Notes: generated by a model not told the origin, from the sequence alone. Shown: positions 19,124 through 28,386, counted from the stretch's first letter. The stretch: DNA of 64,000 bases from Myxococcales bacterium (GCA_009692505.1 SHZC01000001.1:25922-89921); one strand, 5' to 3'. Numbers and translations are program-made.

Positions 19124-19990
19124 TCAGGGTGCCGGTGGCGCCGCCGCGCTTGCCTCGAGCTTGGCTACCGTGTCCTCGGCGGTGCGGACCCGCAGCGGAT
19201 CCTCCCCGCCCGGTCGACGCCCCAAGTAGAGCTTGAGATTCTGAATCGCCATCTCGGCGTTGTCGTTGGCTAGGTAGGCCATGCCCAGATTAAAGAGCGC
19301 GCTCGTATAGTTGGGCTTCAGCTTCACCGCGGCCTGGAAGTTGGTGATCGCGTCGTCGTACCGCTGCTGGTTCTGATAGATCACGCCGAGGTGGTGAAAG
19401 AGCTCCGGCTTCTCGGGGTTGTTCTCGATGCCGTTCTTGAACACCTGAATCGCCTGCGGATACTTCTCGAACCGGGCATAGAGGTTGCCGAGCGTGTCAT
19501 AGGGATCGGCGAAGCGCGGCTTCAGCTTGATCGCCTGAATGTATTCGTCCTGTGCCCGGTCGAACTTGGCCTGATTCTCCAGCGCGATGCCGAGCTGATA
19601 GTGGCTTTCGCCGTAGTCCGGCTTCTTTTGAATGGCCGTGTCGAGGGCGTTGATGGCTGGCCCCCACTGCTCAAGGCGGCAGAGCACCTTCCCCAAATGG
19701 TAGTGGTACTCATAGTCCTCCGGGTTGACCCGGATGGCCTCTTGGAGATCCTTGACGGCGGCATCGAGCTGCGTCGCTCGCTGGTACTTCAGCAAGGCGC
19801 GATAGAAGAAGACCCGGTCATTGGTCGGGTCCACGCTCGCAGCCTGGTTGAATACCGTGATGGCCGCAGCGGTATTGCCGCTCTGGAACTCACGGAGCGC
19901 ATCGTTCATCAGCTTGATGGACTGATTGCGCTCGCGATTGCAGGCAGAAGCGGTGAGCAATAGGGCGAGGAATAATAAGGCCCGCTTCAT
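19124..19990 (-). CDS. TPR lipoprotein
   Basis: 288 residues. The signal peptide ends in a lipobox (TASAC, acylated Cys17). From about residue 25 to 265 there are six or seven canonical 34-residue TPRs (for example DYEYHYHLGKVL, YGESHYQLGIAL, FADPYDTLGNLY, PELFHHLGVIY, YTSALFNLGMAYL), followed by a short Ala/Pro tail. Anchored in a membrane, it would serve as a protein-interaction scaffold on the periplasmic side. It sits between the GltG-like gene and the giant TPR gene, where M. xanthus has the outer-membrane protein GltH, but it is not a barrel. A hairpin separates it from the upstream gene, so it may be transcribed partly on its own. Confidence 0.85.
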   Translation of the reverse strand: MKRALLFLALLLTASACNRERNQSIKLMNDALREFQSGNTAAAITVFNQAASVDPTNDRVFFYRALLKYQRATQLDAAVKDLQEAIRVNPEDYEYHYHLGKVLCRLEQWGPAINALDTAIQKKPDYGESHYQLGIALENQAKFDRAQDEYIQAIKLKPRFADPYDTLGNLYARFEKYPQAIQVFKNGIENNPEKPELFHHLGVIYQNQQRYDDAITNFQAAVKLKPNYTSALFNLGMAYLANDNAEMAIQNLKLYLGRRPGGEDPLRVRTAEDTVAKLEASAAAPPAP

Positions 19991-20067
19991 GGGTGGGACC
20001 CTTCAGCGAAAGGTGAGGTGGCGTCGACCTAGCACCATGGCCCGAGTCGGTCAAGCACCGCATTCAG

Positions 20068-20101
20068 AAGACAGCCACCCAACCGTGTGGGAGGCCGTCT
20101 T
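20068..20101 (-). terminator. Hairpin after the GltG-like gene
   Basis: Arms 20068-20081 and 20088-20101 pair at 12 of 14 positions around a 6-nt loop. It begins 4 nt past the stop codon of the GltG-like gene on the minus strand. No long U-tract follows, so this may be a partial terminator or an mRNA-stabilising stem rather than a full intrinsic terminator. Confidence 0.55.
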
Positions 20102-20105
20102 GACC

Positions 20106-21914
20106 TCAGCTCGCCTTGAAGACGAAGGGGTAGGTGACGATGACGATGCCGCCGCCCTTTGGCTCCGGGAACACCCAGCGGCGAATCTTGTCCACCAGGC
20201 AGGTCTCGGTCTCACGATCGCCCATGGTGGTCTCGAGGACCATCGCGGCGATGACACTGCCGTTGCCGGAGATGGTGAACTTCACCGAGATCTTCCCGGC
20301 GAGGTCACGCTTCACGTTGAGCTGCTTCTCGTAGCAGTACTTATACTCGGCCTGATGCTGACGGATGATCCGCCGGATGGTCTCCATGTCGAGCGAGCCG
20401 CTGACGATAGGCTTGCCCGGGATGACCTGCGGGACCTTGCCGCTGCGCTCGCCATATCGCGACACGCCACGACCGTATCCAGCCCCGCCTTCACCGGCCC
20501 CACGGCCCATCGTGCCCATGTTGCCAACCCCGATCGACGTCTCACCAAATCCACCGCCCCCACGGCCCGCGCCGGCGACGCCTAAGCCGCCAAAGCCGCT
20601 CGCCTCTCCGACCTGCGCCCCGAACATATTACCCAAGGCGCTGACCGCATCGGCACCGAGCGCCCGCTCCTGATTACCCCAGACCGCACTCATCTCGCCC
20701 TCGAGCTGCGCGAAGGCCGCGTTGGCCGTATTGAGCGCCTCCATCTTGGCGCGCTCCTTGGCCAGCTGAATCTCCTTCTGATCCGGCGGGCCCTTGATGG
20801 CGAAGCGCTGGTTCTCCTTATCGCTGTCCTTCTTACCCAGCTTGCCTTCGTCTTCTTTGGCCTTTGCCGCGGCCTCGCCGTCGTCCTTCAGGTCTTTGAA
20901 GAGGTCATCAAGCTTGTCCTCCTTCTCGGACTCCGGCTTGAGCATAAACTCGACGAAGCGCTCCTGGAGGTCGAAGCCGTCGAGCGACAGTCGCCCGGCG
21001 TCTTCGGGCACGCTCAAGAGGATGGCACCGAAGACGAGGTGCAGAAGCGCGGCTGTCAGAAACCACCGGGTGAAGTGCCCGTCGAAGACCGAGGCCGTGG
21101 TCGCCGGGGGCAACGGACGGACCGCCGCGACCGAGCTCACCAGGACGGTCGAGTCGCCGAAGACCAAGCGTGCTCGAGCCTTTGGAGGCAGCCGAAGCGC
21201 GTGGCTTCGGGCAACGCTGCCACTCTTCTGAAGCTTCCCGGCGCTCTTCAGGTCCTCAAGGCTGTAGACGTTGCCTTCGAGCATGACGTCGCCGGTGACG
21301 CCATCCGGGATGTGCACCGTCATCTCGGCCCCGTCGGTGCGCGCAACCGGGAACGGATCCTCGGGGACGAGATCCCCGCGGATAAAGAACTGACAATCGT
21401 TCGACTGACCGATGTTGAAGACGCCTGCCTCATTCAGGTGGGCGACTTCGATGACCGTGTCGCCGAACATCGCCACGACCTCGAGCGACCGACGCCCGTC
21501 CGAGTCGCTCTCGTCCTCATCGAAGTTCGGCGCAGGCCGCCGCTCAGCCGCGGGCCGCACCATCTGGGTCGCGACGTTGTTTTCGATGCTGTGCCGAGCT
21601 GAACTCTGACCGGAAACCGTCACGACGATCCGGTGCCGGCCCATCGTGATCTGATCGCCCGAGCGCAACTTCTGCTTGGTCACACGCTGGCCATTTACGA
21701 ATGTGCCGGTCGTGCTGCCCAGGTCGAGGATGACAACGTCGTCCGCACCGCTCACTTCGATGACCGCGTGCATACGCGAAACATCATCATCGTCGATGCG
21801 GAGGTGGGACGAGGTCAGCTTCCCGATCTTGATCGTCGCTTCCGCGAGCACCTCGGTGCGCACGGCGCGGTCGCCGTCAAAGATCTCGAATTGAATCGGT
21901 ATCTTGGTATCCAT
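20106..21914 (-). CDS. FHA - transmembrane - AgmX/TonB-like protein (GltG/PglI-like)
   Basis: 602 residues. Residues about 5-105 are an FHA domain (IGKLTSSHLRI, VSRMHAVIE, STTGTFVNGQRV), expected to bind phosphothreonine partners in the cytoplasm. A second, weaker beta-rich region spans about 130-260. One membrane helix lies near residue 285 (WFLTAALLHLVFGAILLS). A charged Lys/Asp/Glu-rich coiled region and a Gly-rich stretch follow, and residues about 500-602 form the AgmX/PglI-type C-terminal domain (IRRIIRQHQAEYKYCYEKQL, then a TonB-like beta end with KFTISGNGSV). This layout matches GltG (PglI) of M. xanthus, an inner-membrane protein spanning the periplasm. Domain calls are firm; equivalence to GltG rather than GltJ rests on the FHA domain and gene order. 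Confidence 0.85.
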   Translation of the reverse strand: MDTKIPIQFEIFDGDRAVRTEVLAEATIKIGKLTSSHLRIDDDDVSRMHAVIEVSGADDVVILDLGSTTGTFVNGQRVTKQKLRSGDQITMGRHRIVVTVSGQSSARHSIENNVATQMVRPAAERRPAPNFDEDESDSDGRRSLEVVAMFGDTVIEVAHLNEAGVFNIGQSNDCQFFIRGDLVPEDPFPVARTDGAEMTVHIPDGVTGDVMLEGNVYSLEDLKSAGKLQKSGSVARSHALRLPPKARARLVFGDSTVLVSSVAAVRPLPPATTASVFDGHFTRWFLTAALLHLVFGAILLSVPEDAGRLSLDGFDLQERFVEFMLKPESEKEDKLDDLFKDLKDDGEAAAKAKEDEGKLGKKDSDKENQRFAIKGPPDQKEIQLAKERAKMEALNTANAAFAQLEGEMSAVWGNQERALGADAVSALGNMFGAQVGEASGFGGLGVAGAGRGGGGFGETSIGVGNMGTMGRGAGEGGAGYGRGVSRYGERSGKVPQVIPGKPIVSGSLDMETIRRIIRQHQAEYKYCYEKQLNVKRDLAGKISVKFTISGNGSVIAAMVLETTMGDRETETCLVDKIRRWVFPEPKGGGIVIVTYPFVFKAS

Positions 21915-21922
21915 AGTCGCTC

Positions 21923-22201
21923 TCAGATGTCCTCTGCTGACTTCAGCATCTCGGGCACGAAGGACTCGCGAATCTTGATCAGGCTTGCGTGACGACTCGC
22001 CCGCCGCGCGTCCAAGAACTCGCCTTCAGGCCGGATGAATGAACCCTCGACGACGTCGTCTTCGAAGTCGTACACCGTCTCTTTTTTGTAAACGACGCTC
22101 GGGTCGTTCGGATCCTGCACCGTCTCGTTGCCGGCTTCTTGGGCGAACGCTGCCGGACTCAGACTCAGGACGGTGAGGACAAATACAAGCCGCTTGACCA
22201 T
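21923..22201 (-). CDS. Small exported protein at the GltF position
   Basis: 92 residues from ATG 22201 (ATG 22204 is equally possible; both follow GGAGAG). A signal peptide (KRLVFVLTVLSLSPAAFAQ) precedes a short polar domain with the distinctive DFEDDVVEGSFIRPEGEF segment and a C-terminal SLIKIRESFVPEMLKS helix. Small exported proteins with a similar VEG-x-x-x-P-x-G core occur next to AgmX-domain genes in deltaproteobacteria (from memory, not checked). It lies 8 bp upstream of the GltG-like gene and 76 bp downstream of the TPR lipoprotein, the place where M. xanthus has gltF. I infer a small periplasmic subunit of the same envelope complex. Confidence 0.75.
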   Translation of the reverse strand: MVKRLVFVLTVLSLSPAAFAQEAGNETVQDPNDPSVVYKKETVYDFEDDVVEGSFIRPEGEFLDARRASRHASLIKIRESFVPEMLKSAEDI

Positions 22202-22277
22202 CATGGCGCTCTCCGGACGGGCGACAGGCCCGCACAACTCATTGGACCGCGATTCGCGAACAAAGTTCCAAGAAAGT

Positions 22278-23576
22278 TCAAGGGACGGGCTCGGTGGGCG
22301 TCTCGGCCGCAGAGGGCGCGGCGGGCGCGCTCGGCGTCTCGGGGGCCGCAGGTGTCTCAGCGGACGGCGGGGGCGGCGGCGGGGCCAAGCGATCCTGTTC
22401 GGCCTGCGCCTTCATCATCGCCTCGGCCTCGCGCTGATTCTGACTCTGAATCTGCACCTGCTTGATGCGCTCAGTCGCCTCCTTGCGGAGCTCCGCGTTG
22501 GCCTGCTCGAACCGCAACACGTTCTCGAAGCTCTTCTGGGCGTCGTCCAACTTCTGGAGGAACTCCTGATACAGGACGCCGAGGTTGAAGTGCGCCATGG
22601 CATTTCGCTCGTCTTGGGTGAGCAGGGCCTTGTAGCCCTTCTCCGCCTCCTCGAAGTTGCCCATGCCACGCGCCGCGACGGCCTTGCCGAGTAGAGCGTC
22701 GGCGTTCTTGGGCTCGATCTTGATTACGGCGTCGAAGGCCCGATAGCTCGCCTCGTAGTCTTTGTAACCGAAGGTGATGGACCCGAGGTTGATTTGGGCG
22801 GCCACGAACTTGGGGTCCGACTCGATGGCCTTTTGGAATGAGGCCAAGGCCCGGGTGACGTCTCCGCCCCTCATGTGGACGAGGCCGAGCAGGTTGTGGA
22901 CAGCGGCGAGGTTGGGGCTGATCCCAATCGCCTGAAAGCAGACGAGCTTTGCCAGCTCATACTTGCCCATGTCGTAGTACGTCCACGCGAGCACGACGTA
23001 AGCGTCGACGTTCTGACTGTCTTCCTGCAAAGCCGTCCGAACCCGCTTGACGGCGTCCGAGAAGTCCTTGCGGTTCTTCGCCCCAATGGCCAAGTTGAGG
23101 TGACCGTACCCATTGAGCGGCTCGGCGGCGACGGCCTGCTGGTACAGACCATCGGCCTCGCCTCGACGCCCCTCGCGCTGCATGAGGCCCCCAAGGTTGA
23201 CGAGCCCGTCGCCGTACTTCGGGTTCTTCTCGAAGGACTTCTTGTACCAGTCCTTGGCGTCGTCGAGCCTGCCCTGCTCCTCGGCGAGCACGCCGAGATT
23301 GAAGTAGGCCTCGCCGAACTTCTCGTCCTCGTCGACGGCGTCTTTGAGCGAGGACTCGGCGCTCCCGTAGTCGCGCTTGGCGTAGGCGACGGACGCCTCA
23401 TTGAAGGCCGCGGCGGCCTCCTTCTTGATCTTGGGTGCGGCGGTCTTGGTGGTGCCGGTCCCGTCGCCGGAGGTCTCGGTCTCCGATCCGCTCGACTCAT
23501 CGGCCTTCGGAGGACTTCCACCACAGGCCGTCAGCCACGCACCCGTGGCCAGAACCAGACAAAAGCGCGGGGCCAT
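22278..23576 (-). CDS. TPR lipoprotein, GltE/AglT-like
   Basis: 432 residues from ATG 23576, which follows GGAGGAG; GTG 23579 would extend it by one codon. The lipobox is LTAC (acylated Cys18). A Ser/Thr/Gly-rich linker is followed by about eight TPRs between residues 55 and 350 (FGEAYFNLGVLAEEQGRLD, YGDGLVNLGGLMQREGR, LAAVHNLLGLVHMRGGD, AMAHFNLGVLYQEFLQK), a helix and a Pro/Ala-rich C-terminal tail. The start overlaps the upstream TPR gene's stop codon. The position between a GltD-like and a GltG-like gene and the lipidated TPR architecture match AglT/GltE of M. xanthus, which acts with GltD in the periplasm (family knowledge). Confidence 0.85.
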   Translation of the reverse strand: MAPRFCLVLATGAWLTACGGSPPKADESSGSETETSGDGTGTTKTAAPKIKKEAAAAFNEASVAYAKRDYGSAESSLKDAVDEDEKFGEAYFNLGVLAEEQGRLDDAKDWYKKSFEKNPKYGDGLVNLGGLMQREGRRGEADGLYQQAVAAEPLNGYGHLNLAIGAKNRKDFSDAVKRVRTALQEDSQNVDAYVVLAWTYYDMGKYELAKLVCFQAIGISPNLAAVHNLLGLVHMRGGDVTRALASFQKAIESDPKFVAAQINLGSITFGYKDYEASYRAFDAVIKIEPKNADALLGKAVAARGMGNFEEAEKGYKALLTQDERNAMAHFNLGVLYQEFLQKLDDAQKSFENVLRFEQANAELRKEATERIKQVQIQSQNQREAEAMMKAQAEQDRLAPPPPPPSAETPAAPETPSAPAAPSAAETPTEPVP

Positions 23577-26500
23577 CACAGCTCCTCCTGCGTCGGCAAC
23601 TTACGTATGAAAGGCTGCTGGAAGACCGAGACGGGCAGTTGGAAGGGCGCTGGCCGCTTCTCGCTGTCGTAGCGGAACTCCTTCGGATTGAGGCGCGCGA
23701 GCTGCTTGCCGCAGGTGTCGGACCACTCGCTGAACCAGCGAAGCTCCTGCGCCTTCTTGACGCACGTCACATACGCCTCGACGGCCTTACCCTCAGGGGC
23801 CGAGGCTTTCTCCGCCATCGCCCCCTTGAAGGCCTCCACCTGGTCTTCGGTGAACGAGCCCGGGCCGGCGAGGTCATAGATGTCGTTCGCGAGCTCCTGG
23901 TACATCTGGCCGATACGACACAGGGCCGCGATCGCCCAAAGTGCCGATTTGAACTCAATGACCTCAAGGTAGATCGTGCGCGCGTCCGTCACGAGCTCCG
24001 TGCGCTTGCCGATCACCTTGGCCATCTCCTCGATGTACTTCTTGACGTTCTGGTACGGCTGGATCTTGAGTTTGAGCGCGGTGAACTTCCGATACGCGGC
24101 CTCCCCCATTTCGAAGCGGGCCTCGGCGACCGAGTTGAGCCCCGTCGTGACCGCCGCCTTTTCGGCTACCGTCAGCTTTGTATAGGCCGTGTAACCCGCG
24201 CCGAAGGTCTTCAGCGCGTTGCCGCCGTCCTTCTTCTTTTGGTAGTCGTTTCCAATCTGCACGTAGGACTGGAGCAGCAGGTCAGGCTTCCCGCTCTTGG
24301 CGAACTTTCGCTGGTAGTCATTGAAGTGGCGAATCGCGTCGTCCCACTTCTCCTGCTTCTCGAAGATGAGGCCAATTGAGAAGAAGACCTCGGCGGTCTC
24401 CTCGGGCTTGGAGCCGATGAGCCTCATGTAGGCCAAGGAGTCAGTCATCGCTTGGTCATACTCTCCGAGGCCTTGGCGGAAGACCGCGGCGTTCCGGAGG
24501 GCGTCTCGGGCGTTCTCGGCCTTCGGGAACTTCTCGGCGTAGGCCTCGTAGATCTTGGCTGCCTGGCTGTAGATGGCCAAGGCGTGAAGGTTGCCGGCGA
24601 TCTGGTACAGCGACTTGGGGACCAGCTCGCTCTGCGGAACCTCGTTGACGATCTTGAGCTTCATCTCGATCGACTGCTCGAGCATCTTCTCGCGCTCGTA
24701 GTTCAAGGCGGCGTTGAAGAAGGCCTTGTCGAGGAAGTCAGACTTTGGGTAGTTCGCGGCGTATTGCTTGAAGCACTGCGCGGCCTTGACCCACTCCTTG
24801 CCCCGCTCCACGCCCTGGCACTTCTTGAACGAGGACTGCTGCTTCAGCGTCGCGAGCAGCTCATAGAACTCGGGGTCCCGCTGAGGCGTGTAGATCTTCA
24901 GGAAGATGTCCACCTGCTTCTCAAGGGCGTCCATGTTGCCGGTGAGGTTGTAGGTGTCGAGGAGAAGGTTGGCGGCGAAGATCGCCAAACGGTGCTCGGC
25001 GTGCTTCTCCGAGATGTTCTTGAACCTCGGCAGCGCCTCATCGAACTGATTGAAGTCGTAGTAGACGCGCGCGGCGTCGTACTCGATGTCCACGAGGAAA
25101 TCGCTCTGCTTCACGTACTTCGAGTAGAGGTCACAGGCCTTGATGAACTTCACGTGGGTCTCGGGGAGCGCCTTGCTACCGGGTACACCTTCGGTCGACT
25201 TGCTCGACTCGGTGCTCGTCAGATCTGCGACGTTCGCGCCCTTGTTCTGCTTGATGTCGATGAGCTTCTTGTACGCGAGCACCTGGCCCTGAGCGGCGTC
25301 CTGAGTGCTCTCACCTGTGGGGTTCAGCGACAACGTCCGCTCATAGGCCAACGCCGCCTCCCGCCACTTCTGGCCGGCGTAGAGCAGCTCGGCGTAGTAG
25401 AACTGAACGGTGTACACGTTCGGACCCTGGGGGAACGTGTCGAGGTAGTCCTTGTAGAGCTCGTAGGCGATCGCGTAGTCGTCCGCGTTCTTGGTCTTGG
25501 TCCACTGCACGTGCATCGTCACGGACAGGCTGCGCAGCAGCTCCTCGAAGCCCTCGCGATCCGCCGCGACCCGCTTGGGATCGGCGTCTTTCGCGTCCTT
25601 GACCGTCCGCCAGAGATCGACAAGACGCTTGACCTCCTTGACGATCTCCGTCGGGTCGCGGCTCATGTTCCTCGTGTTGAACGCGATCTGGCGCTGGTAG
25701 CCGACGACCTTATAGCTCTTGGGCGACTGCGCGATGAGGTCGCGGAAGAGGCGGTTGGACTTGTCGAACTGGCCGGTCAGCGAATACAGCTCGGCGAGGT
25801 TCTCGGTCAGTTGAAGAAAGTCGTCCGGGGCAGCCTTGCGGAAGAAGCCCAAGGCCTGGTTGGGGCTGGCTTCCTCGATGTTGGCGTAGGCGCGAACCAT
25901 GTCGCGCAGGGACTCCTTCTTGAGCTGCAGACGATTGGAGCCCGGACGCCCGGCCTGCTCATTTGTGTAGCGAACGACCAGGAGGAACTGAGCGAGCGCC
26001 TCCTTGTAGTTGCCGATGTTGTAGAAACACCAGCCGAGCTTGTAGGTCGCAAAGGGGTAGGTCTCGGCGTCTTTGTAGTTCGTCGTGACCTTCTGATAGG
26101 CCTTCAGTGCCTGCTCAACTTCGCCCGCGTCGAAGTAGATTTCGCCAATGTTCGTCAGCGTGTCCGGCACGTGCTGGGACTTGGGATACCGCTTGATGAG
26201 CTCGATGTAGATCTTCTTCGCCTTATCGGGCTCCTGCTTCTGCTGATAGTTGTAGGCCAGCGCGAAGAGGACGCGGTCGAGGAAGCGGTATTCGGGGAAG
26301 TTCTTGACGATCTCGACGTAGACCTTGATCGCGTCGTCCCGATACTTCTGGGCCGAGGTCGTCTGCCGCTCACGATCCGCGGTGCAAGTCTTCTCGCGGG
26401 CCTGGTTCTTGGCCGCCGCGGTGATGCACACGCCCTCCGTGTCGAAGGCTCGAATCGTCAGGTCGCTTGACCGCTGCCAAAAGAGCTCCGACAGCCGATC

Positions 26501-26812
26501 GTAGAGTTCGGGCTTGGCGGGGTCGCGATTGCTCGTCGCCGAGATGAGCTTATTGAGCGTCTTGACCAGGTCCTTGAACTTGGCGTCGGACATCTCGGCT
26601 TTGGACTTGGCCCCGAACTGACGGTCACGCTCAAACCCGGGGCCCTTCTTGGTGGCATCGGCGTTTCGCTTTTCGGGGGCCTGAAGCTCTGCGGCCGGCG
26701 CCGCCTTGATGTCGACTTGGCGCTTCTGTTCCTGGGCGACGGCGGCGCTGAATGACAGCGCGGCGCTCAGGAAACCAAGGAGGAGCCGCGAGGCGTAGGG
26801 CCTTCGCATCAT
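23576..26812 (-). CDS. Large periplasmic TPR protein, GltD/AgmU-like
   Basis: 1078 residues from ATG 26812, which overlaps the previous gene's TGA (ATGA) and follows GGAG at 8 nt. A signal peptide (RLLLGFLSAALSFSAAVAQ) indicates export. The whole remaining protein is alpha-helical with degenerate TPRs of the tol-pal-associated/outer-membrane-assembly type, e.g. FLDRVLFALAYNYQQKQEPD, HVPDTLTNIGEIYFDAGEVE and ETYPFATYKLGWCFYNIG. No enzymatic motif is seen. Length, export signal and neighbours fit AgmU/GltD (about 1200 residues in M. xanthus), a periplasmic scaffold of the gliding and spore-coat (Nfs) complexes. Sequence-level confirmation would need a profile search. Confidence 0.8.
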   Translation of the reverse strand: MMRRPYASRLLLGFLSAALSFSAAVAQEQKRQVDIKAAPAAELQAPEKRNADATKKGPGFERDRQFGAKSKAEMSDAKFKDLVKTLNKLISATSNRDPAKPELYDRLSELFWQRSSDLTIRAFDTEGVCITAAAKNQAREKTCTADRERQTTSAQKYRDDAIKVYVEIVKNFPEYRFLDRVLFALAYNYQQKQEPDKAKKIYIELIKRYPKSQHVPDTLTNIGEIYFDAGEVEQALKAYQKVTTNYKDAETYPFATYKLGWCFYNIGNYKEALAQFLLVVRYTNEQAGRPGSNRLQLKKESLRDMVRAYANIEEASPNQALGFFRKAAPDDFLQLTENLAELYSLTGQFDKSNRLFRDLIAQSPKSYKVVGYQRQIAFNTRNMSRDPTEIVKEVKRLVDLWRTVKDAKDADPKRVAADREGFEELLRSLSVTMHVQWTKTKNADDYAIAYELYKDYLDTFPQGPNVYTVQFYYAELLYAGQKWREAALAYERTLSLNPTGESTQDAAQGQVLAYKKLIDIKQNKGANVADLTSTESSKSTEGVPGSKALPETHVKFIKACDLYSKYVKQSDFLVDIEYDAARVYYDFNQFDEALPRFKNISEKHAEHRLAIFAANLLLDTYNLTGNMDALEKQVDIFLKIYTPQRDPEFYELLATLKQQSSFKKCQGVERGKEWVKAAQCFKQYAANYPKSDFLDKAFFNAALNYEREKMLEQSIEMKLKIVNEVPQSELVPKSLYQIAGNLHALAIYSQAAKIYEAYAEKFPKAENARDALRNAAVFRQGLGEYDQAMTDSLAYMRLIGSKPEETAEVFFSIGLIFEKQEKWDDAIRHFNDYQRKFAKSGKPDLLLQSYVQIGNDYQKKKDGGNALKTFGAGYTAYTKLTVAEKAAVTTGLNSVAEARFEMGEAAYRKFTALKLKIQPYQNVKKYIEEMAKVIGKRTELVTDARTIYLEVIEFKSALWAIAALCRIGQMYQELANDIYDLAGPGSFTEDQVEAFKGAMAEKASAPEGKAVEAYVTCVKKAQELRWFSEWSDTCGKQLARLNPKEFRYDSEKRPAPFQLPVSVFQQPFIRKLPTQEEL

Positions 26813-28386
26813 CGGGTGCACTCCGAACGAATTGTGTAGAGGTAGTAGCCGAGCTCATCGCGCCAGTACTCGCCCGAAAACGGCCAATAGATGTGCTCGT
26901 CGTCGGTCGCGTAGATGGGCCCGGACGGTCCCGATTTGTTCTCGAAGCCCGCGCCCTGCAGGCGATTCTCGAGGATGCCCTTCTCCGCTGAGGTCACCTC
27001 AAACTCGATCTTGAGCGACTGGCTTATGAGCTCTGAGAGTTCGTTGACCACGCGCGTGAGCCGAGCCTTGGCCAGGCCGCCGGCCTCGTGGACCGCCAAC
27101 GACTTGATGACCTCGATCTCCTGGATGATGAGCTTGGCCAGCTCACTCTGCGCCCACGCCGCCTTGGCGCGCCGCATCATGTCGACCTCACGGTCCAGCT
27201 CTCGAATGTACGAGACGATCCGCTTGAGCTGCTGGTCCTGGTACGCGGCCTTGAGGATCTGGTCGCCGCGACCCGTGGCCGAGCTCTTACTGCCCTTGAG
27301 CTTCGTGAGAAACTCGTAGAGTTCTGACGGATCGGAGTGGGTGTCGAGGTGCCCCTTGATCTCGTCACGCAGGGGCTCATAGGCCAGACGGAAATCGTTG
27401 ATGGTATTGCGCGTCTTCTCGTAGTTGCAGTTCGAATAGAAGATCACGGAAGCCAGCACCGGTGCCTCTGGGAAGTACTCGTCGTTGAAGAACGGCGAGT
27501 TGAGCGTGTGCAAATTCCCGAGGGCCTTCTCGTGGTTGTTCAGTCGGAAGAACGCCCAGCTCGCCTCGAAGAGACCATCGAGCCACAACGAGCTCTCCAG
27601 CGGGATTTGGTCATAGTACTTGACCGACTGGCGGAACTGCCCGGTGCTGTAGAAGACCCTCGCCATGCTCAGGGTGGCGAGCTGATTGAAGTACTTGAGG
27701 TCTTCGCTGGGGTTGTCGGTGGCGGCCGTCACCCGGAGGAGGTCCTTGAAGGCTTCAACCGCGGGACCGGGCTGCTCCTGCCGGACATACGTGATCCCCT
27801 GAAGGAACTTGGCCTTGGGGTAGTACTTGCTCTCCGGTCCGACGAGCGCGAGCGCCTCCTGCGTTTGGGCGAGCGCACCCTTCTTGTACTGGAACTGACC
27901 GAGCAGGAACGACAGCTCGCTGCGGAACTGCGCGGGGCAGTCGTCGGGCTTGTACTTGGCGATCTTCTCCAGAAGGCCGGGGTCGCCGGAGAGCTTGCGC
28001 GAGAGGTAGTAAAGCCACTTGCAGGTGGCCTTGAAGTACCGGTGCTCTGGGCCCGCCTGCACGACGCGGTCGAAGAAGTTGAGCGAGGCCTGATACAGCC
28101 CGAGCCGATAGAGCGCCTTGCCGATCGTGTACTCGGCCTTCTGCTCGATCGGCGTCACCGCCACTTCGTTCCGAGAAATGATGCGGTGCAAGATCATGCT
28201 CGCGCGCATCCAATTTCGCTGCTTCATCGCAGCCATCGCCTCTTCGAGCTCGCCGGCGGCTTCTTTGTCCGCCTCGACGCTGACCGGAGCGAATTCCATA
28301 TCCTCTGCTGCCCGAGCGTCCCTGGCGACCGTAAGGAAGCCAAGACTGAAGAACACGAGAGCGAGTGCCTTGAACCGAGTGAGCAT
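26809..28386 (-). CDS. Exported TPR-like helical protein heading the Glt-like operon
   Basis: 525 residues; ATG 28386 is preceded by a strong GGAGGT at 5 nt. The signal peptide is FKALALVFFSLGFLTVARDARA. The N-terminal two thirds are degenerate TPRs (AEYTIGKALYRLGLYQASLN, LATLSMARVFYSTGQFRQS, LFEASWAFFRLNNHEKAL); residues about 390-470 look like an extended helix or coiled coil; the C-terminus has YWPFSGEYWRDELGYYLY, a Tyr/Trp-rich segment. It starts the minus-strand run of envelope genes and overlaps the GltD-like gene by 4 nt, so it is probably a subunit of the same complex. I do not know a named M. xanthus equivalent. Confidence 0.8.
   Translation of the reverse strand: MLTRFKALALVFFSLGFLTVARDARAAEDMEFAPVSVEADKEAAGELEEAMAAMKQRNWMRASMILHRIISRNEVAVTPIEQKAEYTIGKALYRLGLYQASLNFFDRVVQAGPEHRYFKATCKWLYYLSRKLSGDPGLLEKIAKYKPDDCPAQFRSELSFLLGQFQYKKGALAQTQEALALVGPESKYYPKAKFLQGITYVRQEQPGPAVEAFKDLLRVTAATDNPSEDLKYFNQLATLSMARVFYSTGQFRQSVKYYDQIPLESSLWLDGLFEASWAFFRLNNHEKALGNLHTLNSPFFNDEYFPEAPVLASVIFYSNCNYEKTRNTINDFRLAYEPLRDEIKGHLDTHSDPSELYEFLTKLKGSKSSATGRGDQILKAAYQDQQLKRIVSYIRELDREVDMMRRAKAAWAQSELAKLIIQEIEVIKSLAVHEAGGLAKARLTRVVNELSELISQSLKIEFEVTSAEKGILENRLQGAGFENKSGPSGPIYATDDEHIYWPFSGEYWRDELGYYLYTIRSECTR

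Noticed and set aside
24452..26470. Plus-strand open frame of about 670 codons opposite the GltD-like gene
   Set aside because: Antisense shadow: Val/Leu/Arg-biased and no signal peptide, while the minus strand has an export signal and TPRs.
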